From contig NZ_VIRW01000001.1 of the NCBI RefSeq assembly GCF_009760905.1, positions 248,001 through 312,000 on the forward strand: 64,000 nt of DNA. The letters are read 5' to 3'. Position 1 is the stretch's first letter. Every line of letters starts with the position of its first letter. The notes under the pieces are model-generated. The model searched no databases. It saw nothing but the letters and a program-made list of their open reading frames with translations, and was not told the DNA's origin. This DNA is from Chitinibacter sp. GC72 (GTDB lineage Bacteria; Pseudomonadota; Gammaproteobacteria; Burkholderiales; Chitinibacteraceae). Below, in pieces: positions 16,788 to 23,597 of the stretch. The translations under genes and the position numbers were made by a program.

Positions 16788-18108
16788 ACTGCAAATGTGC
16801 AAGATACTCCCTCAGCAAGAAGACGACATCTCCAGTCGAGCAGATTTGCTTCCTACAAATAAGCTTGATGAATGGTTCTTCTCAACAATTGGAAGCCAAG
16901 CTACTTTACAAAGAGGATTTGATATTACGAAAGCAGAGCAGCGTAGTGGAGCTGTTCCTGTAGTTTCGTCATCAGGCATCAGTAGTTTTCATGATTCAGC
17001 GAAGGTGAAAGGCCCCGGAGTTGTGCTTGGGCGAAAAGGGGTTGTTGGAAGCGTGCATTTTCTAGAAGTTGATTTCTGGCCGCATGATACGACCCTGTGG
17101 GTTAAGGATTTTCATGGAAACAATCCGAAGTTTGTTTATTACTTTTTCTTGGGTAACTCACATGAATTGAAAGGATTAGATGTTGGGTCAGCGAATCCGA
17201 CATTGAACCGAAATCATGTTCACCCAATTAAAACAATTTGGCCATCTTTAGCCGAGCAAAATAATATTGCCGAGTTTCTTGGCACCCTCGACGACCGCAT
17301 TGCGCTGTTGCACGAGACTAATGCGACGCTGGAAGGCGTAGCGCAGGCGCTGTTCAAGTCGTGGTTTGTCGATTTTGACCCCGTCCACGCCAACGCCGGC
17401 ACCCAAGCCGCCACGCTCCCCCCCGAACTCCAAACCCTCTTCCCCGCCACCTTCACCGAAACCCCACAAGGCTCGGTGCCGGAGGGGTGGGGATGGGTAA
17501 CGCTGGATGAAATTTCAGAGGTAGGCATTGGCAAAACGCCACCAAGAAAAGAGCAGCACTGGTTTTCAGAGAGTCCTAGCGATACTCGCTGGGTGTCAAT
17601 TCGCGATATGGGAATGTGCGGCGCATATATCGCAACCACCAGCGAATTCCTCACTCAAGAGGCTGTTGAGCGATTCAATGTCCGTGTTGTGCCAACAAAT
17701 ACGGTTATGCTGAGCTTTAAGATGACGATTGGGCGTGTTGCCATTAGTGATGGCGCAATGACAACCAACGAGGCGATTGCGCACTTCAAGCTCAGTGAGA
17801 AATCGCAGATTTCTAGTGAGTTTATTTATTTACATCTGAAATCGTTTGATTACTCGACACTCAGCAGCACCTCATCTATCGCGGATGCGGTGAACTCCAA
17901 GACAGTAAAAAACATACCTATTTTGTTGGCTGATGCGAGTGTGCTTGCTGAGTTCCAAAATCGAATCGAGCCAATTTTTGGCAAAATCAAAGTCATTGAG
18001 CAGCAAGCCCAAACCCTCGCCACCCTGCGCGACACGCTACTGCCACGCCTCATCTCCGGCCAGCTCCGCCTGCCGGATGCCGAAGCTGCACTGGCGGAGG
18101 TGGTGTGA
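16777..18108 (+). CDS. hsdS: Type I restriction-modification specificity subunit
   Basis: Recognises the bipartite DNA target for HsdM. The 443 residues show two target-recognition domains (about 30-165 and 235-400), each followed by a conserved helical spacer: LGTLDDRIALLHETN...LFKSWFVDFDP after the first, and EQQAQTLATLRDTLLPRLIS after the second. The recognition domains are clearly A+T-richer than the spacers and than hsdM (compare 16800-17280 with 17280-17500), the usual mosaic of recombining specificity domains. The full length and both halves suggest a functional protein. Its start overlaps the hsdM end. Confidence 0.96.
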   Translation: MSSELQMCKILPQQEDDISSRADLLPTNKLDEWFFSTIGSQATLQRGFDITKAEQRSGAVPVVSSSGISSFHDSAKVKGPGVVLGRKGVVGSVHFLEVDFWPHDTTLWVKDFHGNNPKFVYYFFLGNSHELKGLDVGSANPTLNRNHVHPIKTIWPSLAEQNNIAEFLGTLDDRIALLHETNATLEGVAQALFKSWFVDFDPVHANAGTQAATLPPELQTLFPATFTETPQGSVPEGWGWVTLDEISEVGIGKTPPRKEQHWFSESPSDTRWVSIRDMGMCGAYIATTSEFLTQEAVERFNVRVVPTNTVMLSFKMTIGRVAISDGAMTTNEAIAHFKLSEKSQISSEFIYLHLKSFDYSTLSSTSSIADAVNSKTVKNIPILLADASVLAEFQNRIEPIFGKIKVIEQQAQTLATLRDTLLPRLISGQLRLPDAEAALAEVV

Positions 18109-18117
18109 TGTTGGGCA

Positions 18118-18185
18118 GGTATATTCATGCAGCCATTGCTAATCAATGGCTATGGCTACATAGGCTAGTGGGTATATCGCCCCGC
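18118..18185. repeat. GGGTAT intergenic repeat, copy E (rearranged)
   Basis: Between hsdS and the ATPase gene. It holds GGTATATTCATGCAGCCA at 18118 and a second direct start GGGTATATCGCCCCGCAG at 18170; the right-hand ATACCC end is missing. The second start matches the left end of copy D. The remaining ~110 bases to the next gene contain a GGTGGGTTACGCCGC segment and no gene. Confidence 0.5.
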
Positions 18186-18297
18186 AGCGTTCCGGTGGGT
18201 TACGCCGCTGCACAGCCAAATCACCTACAACTCTGTAATCCTAGTTTGATATGTCGAGGCAAGATAAACTCGGCGCACATGCTAAAAGGGAATATAA

Positions 18298-19311
18298 ATG
18301 ATTAGCAAAATTTCTCTGAATTGCTTCGGTCCGACAGAAAGTTTGTGCTGGACAGCGCTTGGGCCAATTAATCTTATCATTGGCGGGAATGGCTCAGGCA
18401 AAACTTTTCTGCTTAAAGCCATCTATAGCAGTCTGCGTACACTGGAAGAATATAAGCGTGGACAGGAGCAACGAACCGCAGCGGAAATTCTGGCGGATAA
18501 GCTGTATTGGACATTCCAACAGGACAAGATTGGTGACTTGGTCAGAAAGGGGCACAGCACCTTGAGCTTTGAGCTTGAACTTGAGCAGCGCGCTTTTAGC
18601 TTCTCTTTTGGCAAGGACACGACCAAGCAAATTACAACCTTGGAAAACCATGTTCCCCCACGCGCTGCGAATTCAATCTTTTTGCCGCCAAAAGAAGTAT
18701 TAAGCTTGCAGCACGTTATTCTGAAAAGTCGCGAGCAAGATAAGGATTTTGGCTTTGATGACACTTATTACGATCTGGCCAAAGCTCTGACTTATGGAAC
18801 CAGTGCGGGTAGAAATTACAATGAATTTGCCAAGTCCAGAGCTGCGCTTGAATCTATCCTTGGCGGGAAAATCGAATTTGATCCTGCTAGTCAAAAATGG
18901 CAATTCAAGAATGCTAGAAACCAGAAATTCCAGATTGGCGTCACAGCCGAAGGCATCAAGAAAATAGCCATCCTTGATACCTTGTTGGGGAATCGTTTCT
19001 TGAGTCCAGAGTCGGTAATTTTCATTGATGAACCCGAGTCGGCGCTACATCCGGATGCCATCGAGAGATTGATGGAGATTATTACGGTGCTCGCTGCGCG
19101 CGGGATTCAGTTTTTTATTGCCAGCCATTCATACTTTGTTATCAAAAAGCTGTACCTGCTGGCACAAGAGCAGCAAATGTCTATTCCAGTGCTTTCATCT
19201 GTGGCTGATCAGTGGAAGGCTGACGATCTGTTGAGTGGCATGCCGGATAACCCGATTATTGAGGCCTCTATCGCTTTGTACCGAAAAGAAATGGAGATTA
19301 CGCTGGGATGA
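18298..19311 (+). CDS. AAA/ABC-type ATPase of the SMC/OLD-like kind
   Basis: Cytosolic ATPase, 337 residues, start preceded by AAGGGA. It begins ISKISLNCFGPTESL and has Walker A GGNGSGKT near residues 29-36, a signature-like VTAEGIKKIAIL near 218-229, Walker B VIFIDEPESALHP near 240-252, and the switch His in FIASHSYF near 277. This is the single-chain AAA_15/AAA_21 pattern seen in OLD, RloA and AbiL-like proteins. No Toprim or HNH domain is fused to it. It overlaps the next gene by 4 bases (ATGA), so the two act together. It stands where the body of hsdR should be, next to hsdMS. An anti-phage ATPase sensor is the best guess (inference); I do not recognise a named system. Confidence 0.85.
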   Translation: MISKISLNCFGPTESLCWTALGPINLIIGGNGSGKTFLLKAIYSSLRTLEEYKRGQEQRTAAEILADKLYWTFQQDKIGDLVRKGHSTLSFELELEQRAFSFSFGKDTTKQITTLENHVPPRAANSIFLPPKEVLSLQHVILKSREQDKDFGFDDTYYDLAKALTYGTSAGRNYNEFAKSRAALESILGGKIEFDPASQKWQFKNARNQKFQIGVTAEGIKKIAILDTLLGNRFLSPESVIFIDEPESALHPDAIERLMEIITVLAARGIQFFIASHSYFVIKKLYLLAQEQQMSIPVLSSVADQWKADDLLSGMPDNPIIEASIALYRKEMEITLG

Positions 19312-19823
19312 CGAAAACCATTATCGAATCCGGCATGAATTTTGGCCCTTATCCCGATGACGATTGTTTTGAGCTGGAAAAATCAGCGATTTATCTTCGT
19401 ATCCAGCAAGGCGTAATGATGGCCGAATTTGCTTTGATTAGGCACTCGCCAAACAAGCCATCTGTCATCTGGTTAGTTGAGGCCAAGCGCTCTTCTCCTC
19501 GCCCAGGAGATCAGGTCAAATTTGATAATTTCATTGATGAAATTAGGCAGAAACTCACCAATGCACTGCACATGGTGATAGCTGCAAGATTAAATCGACA
19601 TCCAGAAGCGGCTGGCGATTTGCCACTGGGGTTTAATGCACTGAACTTGCAGGAAGAGTTCAAATTGGTTTTGGTCATCAATGGTCATCAAATGGCGTGG
19701 CTTCCCCCGTTGCAGGATGCCCTTCGTGCTGCATTATCCACGCTGTGCAAAACCTTTGGCCTTAAGCCAACTTCTGTTGCTGTCATTAACGATCAGTTAG
19801 CCCAATCGCACGGACTAATTTGA
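19308..19823 (+). CDS. Unknown protein with nuclease-like EAK motif, partner of the ATPase
   Basis: 171 residues, not recognised. After an N-terminal stretch (FELEKSAIYLRIQ, then MMAEFALIRH) comes a strand ending in WLVEAKRSS (about 57-65). An acidic strand followed by a hydrophobic strand with Glu-x-Lys resembles the PD-(D/E)xK nuclease core; this is inference from a short motif. It has no membrane segment and no cysteine pair. Its ATG lies in the ATPase stop (ATGA), implying fixed stoichiometry. The toxic effector of an ATPase-effector defence pair is plausible; a non-catalytic accessory factor is the alternative. Confidence 0.65.
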   Translation: MTKTIIESGMNFGPYPDDDCFELEKSAIYLRIQQGVMMAEFALIRHSPNKPSVIWLVEAKRSSPRPGDQVKFDNFIDEIRQKLTNALHMVIAARLNRHPEAAGDLPLGFNALNLQEEFKLVLVINGHQMAWLPPLQDALRAALSTLCKTFGLKPTSVAVINDQLAQSHGLI

Positions 19824-19834
19824 GTAATAGGTAG

Positions 19835-19972
19835 CACCAAAGCGTTCGCGCCAAGCTGCGCCTGATGGTGAAACGTATCCTGCGCAAATACAAATACCCA
19901 CCGGATGACCAAGAAGAAGCTGTGCAAGTGGTGCTGCAACAAGCAGAAGCATTAGGCTGCGAATGGACTTAG
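19835..19972 (+). pseudogene. hsdR: 3' remnant of hsdR (type I restriction subunit)
   Basis: The frame is open from 19835 to the TAG at 19970-19972 and reads [19 protein letters not shown], then [20 protein letters not shown] and CEW. This is the conserved C-terminal helical end of HsdR, the tail that docks on HsdM/HsdS. A stop codon lies just upstream, and no helicase or nuclease part exists between hsdS and this point. About 45 codons remain of roughly 1,000. The deletion endpoint lies within 12 bases of the stop of the EAK-protein gene, so the cassette appears to have replaced the rest of hsdR. It cannot supply restriction. Confidence 0.85.
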
Positions 19973-19997
19973 CTGACACCGGCTAGATCAGCAGACG

Positions 19998-20091
19998 AAA
20001 AAATGGGTTACAACCGTGAAGCTGTAACCCATTGTTTTATTTGGTCGGAATAGCGGGATTCGAACTCGCTACCCCTTGCACCCCATGCAAG
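19998..20091. repeat. Left attachment repeat of the tRNA-Pro island
   Basis: A 94-bp direct repeat of 27304-27397 with only two mismatches that I can see (at about 20017 and 20070). It contains a copy of the tRNA-Pro terminator hairpin (20002-20033) and the 3' part of tRNA-Pro. It marks the left edge of the integrated element, and the hsdR remnant ends 25 bases before it. Confidence 0.93.
20042..20091 (-). pseudogene. 3' fragment of tRNA-Pro at the left island end
   Basis: Minus-strand sequence from the anticodon arm (CTTGCATGGGGTGCAAG) to the CCA end. The 5' half is missing; after 20091 the sequence turns into unrelated A+T-rich island DNA. One base differs from the intact gene at 27348-27424. 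Confidence 0.9.
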
Positions 20092-20225
20092 AAAATCAAA
20101 ATATAGCAAGGTTTCGTAGAATCCAAAATCAACATCAAATCATTGATATTGTTGAATTTTAACAAAGTCAAAAAACAAACATCGTCCTTTAATGTATCAT
20201 AGCGTCCAACACAACCCAGTCATTT

Positions 20226-20246
20226 TGTCGGGGCATTTGTCGGGGC
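20226..20246. repeat. Left copy of a 21-bp repeat near the island ends
   Basis: Two tandem TGTCGGGGC units separated by AT, identical to 27258-27278 near the other end. It ends 9 bases before the integrase start codon. Tandem G-rich units at the ends of P4-like elements are candidate arm-type sites for integrase or excisionase (inference). Confidence 0.6.
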
Positions 20247-20254
20247 GCTAGATA

Positions 20255-21607
20255 ATGGCAAAGAGCGAAAATATACTTACCGTATTGAAATTAAAAACAC
20301 TCAAACCGGAGCAAAAAGGCGAACGCCTGAGTGATGGCGGCGGGCTATCTGGATGTGTGTCAGTAGGTCGTGATGGCCGAGTAACGGTGCAATTTACTTA
20401 CCAGTTCCGCATCGGGGAAAGGCGCAGAGAAAAACGATGTGGCACATGGCCGATCAAAGACCTTGCTGATATACGCGCAGAACGCGAAAAACTGCGTAAA
20501 CAGGTTAATCAGGGGATAGACCCCATTGAGCAGGAACGTCGCGACAAGGAAGAGGCCGAACGCCAGCAAAGAAACCGCGAGCTACAGCACCAGCTACAGG
20601 CCGCTGAGGCTGCACGATTAGCCGCCCGCATGACGTTTAGCGAACTATTCGAGAAATGGCATGCCCAGCAATTACAACAGACCCGAAAAGACAAAGGCGC
20701 AGAAATTCGCCGCCAGTTTGAAAAGGATGTAATCCCAACGCTGGGTAACATGTTTGCCGACGAAGTAACTCGACGCGATATTGCTGCCCTATTGAATGCC
20801 ATTGTAGCGCGAGGCTCTAACCGCATGGCGAATGTTACACTGACCGACTTACGGCAATGTTTCGGCTGGGCTATTGGCGGCGGGCTATTAGAAAATGACC
20901 CTACCAGCCATTTAAAGAAAGCTAGCTTTGGTGGAAAGGAAGAAGAACGCGACCGTGTATTGTCCGATAGCGAGCTACGCCACTTACTGCAGGTAGCCCT
21001 ACCCTCCTCAAATCTGAGCGTTAAAGGCAAAGCAGGCATTCGGATTATGCTGTCCACTGTTGCGCGGGTAGGTGAACTCCTACGGGCAAAGCGTGAAGAT
21101 ATTGACCTTGATCGTCGCGAATGGCTCATACCAAAAGAGAATGCTAAAAACGGCAACGCCCACATTATTCATCTATCCACTTTCGCCTGCACCGCATTCA
21201 CTGAGCTGCTATCTGTGCAAGATCACCCCGTTTGGCTATTCCCTGACCGCACAGGCACAACCCACGTTTGCCCCAAAACATTAACCAAGCAAATAGCCGA
21301 CCGACAGCGCGACAGCGTACCGATGACAGGACGTAGCAAAGACGCGACCAGTCTTATTCTATCCGGCGGGCAATGGCGGTCGCATGACCTACGCCGTACA
21401 GGGTCAACACTAATGGGTGAAATTGGAATCAGGCCGGATGTGATAGATAAATGCCAAAACCACATCGAAGAAAACAGAGTAACCCGAACGTATCAACGAC
21501 AAGAGCTACTTGCCGAACGCAAAGCGGCATTTAATGCACTTGGTGAGCGGCTCGAATTATTAAGCAACCCTACAGCAGTCAACGTAATAACGCTTAAACG
21601 CGCCTAA
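20255..21607 (+). CDS. int: P4-type tyrosine integrase
   Basis: Site-specific recombinase that inserts and excises the element at tRNA-Pro. The 450 residues start with the DUF4102-like arm-binding region (SDGGGLSGCVSVGRDGR...), a core-binding domain (about 125-215), and the catalytic domain. Visible catalytic residues: Arg in TVARVGELLRA, Lys in the PKENAKNGNAHIIHL region, His-x-x-Arg in SHDLRRTGSTL, His in CQNHIEEN and the Tyr nucleophile in TRTYQRQ. It reads inward from the left end, next to the truncated tRNA copy, not next to the intact tRNA. All catalytic residues are present, so the element may still move. Confidence 0.95.
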   Translation: MAKSENILTVLKLKTLKPEQKGERLSDGGGLSGCVSVGRDGRVTVQFTYQFRIGERRREKRCGTWPIKDLADIRAEREKLRKQVNQGIDPIEQERRDKEEAERQQRNRELQHQLQAAEAARLAARMTFSELFEKWHAQQLQQTRKDKGAEIRRQFEKDVIPTLGNMFADEVTRRDIAALLNAIVARGSNRMANVTLTDLRQCFGWAIGGGLLENDPTSHLKKASFGGKEEERDRVLSDSELRHLLQVALPSSNLSVKGKAGIRIMLSTVARVGELLRAKREDIDLDRREWLIPKENAKNGNAHIIHLSTFACTAFTELLSVQDHPVWLFPDRTGTTHVCPKTLTKQIADRQRDSVPMTGRSKDATSLILSGGQWRSHDLRRTGSTLMGEIGIRPDVIDKCQNHIEENRVTRTYQRQELLAERKAAFNALGERLELLSNPTAVNVITLKRA

Positions 21608-21627
21608 TTAATAAAAATCAGCTACTT

Positions 21628-21747
21628 AAGTAGTGTTGCGTAACAAAATGGAAAAGATTCAACTCCCCCAGCATGGATGCCGCTTGTTCATTGGCTTTGC
21701 CACGGCATGGGTTCGGAGTCTTTCCATTTAGTTGCAACAGACTACTT
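21628..21747. mobile_element. 120-bp hairpin element, MITE-like
   Basis: Arms AAGTAGTGTTGCGTAAC...AAATGGAAA on the left and the reverse complement of TTTCCATTTAGTTGCAACAGACTACTT on the right; pairing continues inward (ATGCCG with CGGCAT). TA lies on both sides of the AGTAGT ends. It is too short for any gene and fills most of the 276-base gap between int and the next gene. A miniature transposable element or a transcribed RNA hairpin are the two readings. Confidence 0.6.
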
Positions 21748-21883
21748 ATACAAAAGAATCTGAAATTAGCCTCAGCATCATTGGATGCAAATAGACATTC
21801 CTGAATATGAAGCGTGTAAAATCTAGATTGAGGTGATCGGCATTTTGCTGATGTACATCAAGTCAGAAAAAGGAACTTTACAT

Positions 21884-22303
21884 ATGGCTTCAATTAATGA
21901 CTTTGCATTGAATGATGCAGAAATGGCGGCAAATCACGCAAGCAACCACTTAGATAACAGTACAACCATGAAAGCACTAAAAGCCGCACTAGCATACACA
22001 CAAGGAAAATCAGGTGATTATATTCAGTCAGCGATAGACAACTATTTAAAACCTATACGTATGCTTAAAAATTGCGCTGAAATTCTAAGCCGTACCGTGG
22101 GCTATTTCATCGTAAGAACAGGCCATTCGCGCTCAGCAGCGCCAGCCATTCGCACAACTGGCAACAATGTTACGAAATCGAGTAGCAGCGGCTCAAGCGA
22201 CCCCGACCCCGAGCCGCGACGACAAAGACAAGTGCTACAAACGCGGCTTGATCTAGCCCGCGCTCTAACTGCCACCACCCAATTCGTTGGAGGTGCGCGA
22301 TGA
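21884..22303 (+). CDS. Hypothetical protein of the P4-like island
   Basis: Unrecognised, 139 residues. The ATG at 21884 has AAGGAA 8 bases upstream, better than the in-frame ATG at 21833. The N-terminal half (MASINDFALNDAEMAANHAS, then KALKAALAYTQG) looks helical. The second half turns polar and basic with Ser-Gly-Pro-Asp stretches (KSSSSGSSDPDPEPRRQRQ). No membrane helix or cysteine motif is seen. It overlaps the AlpA-like gene by 4 bases, so it belongs to the same early transcript of the island. A role in control or replication is possible but not shown. Confidence 0.7.
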   Translation: MASINDFALNDAEMAANHASNHLDNSTTMKALKAALAYTQGKSGDYIQSAIDNYLKPIRMLKNCAEILSRTVGYFIVRTGHSRSAAPAIRTTGNNVTKSSSSGSSDPDPEPRRQRQVLQTRLDLARALTATTQFVGGAR

Positions 22304-22488
22304 ATACCCAATTCAAAATTCACCGACTACCCGAAGTCATCAGCATGACTGGCCTAAGCCGCTCAAGCATCTACGCCATGATGGCAAGTGGACAATTCCC
22401 GCAGTCCATTAAGCTTGGTGCGCGTGCAATTGGTTGGCGCTCCGACAATCTTGCCGCATGGTTTGAATCACGAGGGGTGGCAAAATGA
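22300..22488 (+). CDS. AlpA-family DNA-binding regulator
   Basis: A 62-residue protein with a winged helix-turn-helix of the AlpA type: RLPEVISMTGLSRSSIYAMM, then a wing FPQSIKLGARAIGWRSDN and a terminal helix. AlpA proteins of P4-like elements activate integrase or excision and often act as the excisionase. It overlaps both neighbours by 4 bases (ATGA), fixing it in the operon between the upstream unknown gene and the primase. The lack of any other xis-like gene makes it the likely directionality factor (inference). Confidence 0.9.
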   Translation: MNTQFKIHRLPEVISMTGLSRSSIYAMMASGQFPQSIKLGARAIGWRSDNLAAWFESRGVAK

Positions 22489-23597
22489 CCAAAAAAAATG
22501 CCACTCCTAAGAGCAGCACCCAAAAAACACAATTCGATTTTAAATCATGCGCTGATCGCGTGAAAGCCGCCGTGCAAGGTTGCTGGCCTGTCGCACTGCA
22601 ACGCTTAGGAGTGCCCGCAAAACTGCTAGACGGTCGCAATCACCCTTGCCCCGCGTGCGGTGGTACAGACCGCTTTCAATTTACCGTGCGGGGCGCTGGT
22701 GCTGAATATGGACGTTTCGCTTGCCGTGGTTTGGATGAGCAAGGCGGTGATGGATTCAAGCTGGTGATGCACGTTTTCAATCTGAGTTTCCCCGATGCGG
22801 TGCGAGCCGTGGCCAAGGCGCTGGATATGACGATTGAAGGATGTAGCGAAATCCCGCGCTATCAGTTGCCAGAGCCAAAAGCAGCACCAGCGACAGCGAT
22901 TGACCGCACCGAGCGCCTAAGTGCCTTATTCAATTCAGGCCATGCACTGAGTGAGGCCAATAATGCAGGGCAGTATTTATCCGCGCGTGGTATCAGCAGC
23001 ACCGTTTGGGAATCAGCGGGCGAATTGAGGCATATCGACAGCTTGCCTTACTGGCATTCGGTAAATTCAGAAGCCGTACAGCTAGGCACTTACCCCGCAA
23101 TGATTGCCCGTATAACCCGCCCTGATGGCTCAATAGCTGGAATCCATCGCACCTACCTTAGCGGATCTCAAAAATTGGATTTAAGGCTTGATGGTGATGA
23201 AAACCCATTGCCAGCAAAGAAAATCCAGATTGTCCGTGATGGCGCTTTAGGTGGTTCAGCAGTCCGTTTGTTTCCACTCGATAGCTCAGGCCGTCTAGGC
23301 GTAGCAGAAGGCACAGAAACCGCACTAGCCTCGCATGAAATGACCTTAATACCCGTTTGGGCTTGCCTAAGCACTGGGGGCTTGCGGTCGTTTGTTGTGC
23401 CGGATGGCGTGCATGAAATCATTATTTTTGGTGATAACGACACGCCCGACCGACAAGGCCGGAACGCTGGAAAAGAAGCTGCAAAAGCACTGGCACGCCG
23501 TCTAATTTCAGAAGGCTTCAAAGTGAAGATGATGCTGCCTTCAGTAGCGGGCACAGATTGGCTTGATGTGCTGAATGATCGGAGGGCGGCAAGATGA
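22485..23597 (+). CDS. Zinc-finger/Toprim primase of P4 type
   Basis: Probable DNA primase for autonomous replication of the element. The 370 residues start with a zinc-binding domain (CPACGGTDRFQF near 55-66, then FACRG near 78-82), as in P4 alpha and phage primases. A Toprim domain follows: GVAEGTETALAS near 281-292 supplies the catalytic Glu, and IIIFGDNDTPDRQG near 309-322 the acidic pair. The helicase domain, fused in P4 alpha, is here encoded by the next gene. It overlaps its neighbours by 4 bases on each side. Confidence 0.9.
   Translation: MTKKNATPKSSTQKTQFDFKSCADRVKAAVQGCWPVALQRLGVPAKLLDGRNHPCPACGGTDRFQFTVRGAGAEYGRFACRGLDEQGGDGFKLVMHVFNLSFPDAVRAVAKALDMTIEGCSEIPRYQLPEPKAAPATAIDRTERLSALFNSGHALSEANNAGQYLSARGISSTVWESAGELRHIDSLPYWHSVNSEAVQLGTYPAMIARITRPDGSIAGIHRTYLSGSQKLDLRLDGDENPLPAKKIQIVRDGALGGSAVRLFPLDSSGRLGVAEGTETALASHEMTLIPVWACLSTGGLRSFVVPDGVHEIIIFGDNDTPDRQGRNAGKEAAKALARRLISEGFKVKMMLPSVAGTDWLDVLNDRRAAR

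Noticed and set aside
15081-16802. A 573-codon open frame on the minus strand opposite hsdM
   Set aside because: hsdM on the plus strand has every family motif; the opposite frame is an antisense shadow of high-GC codon usage and encodes no recognisable protein.
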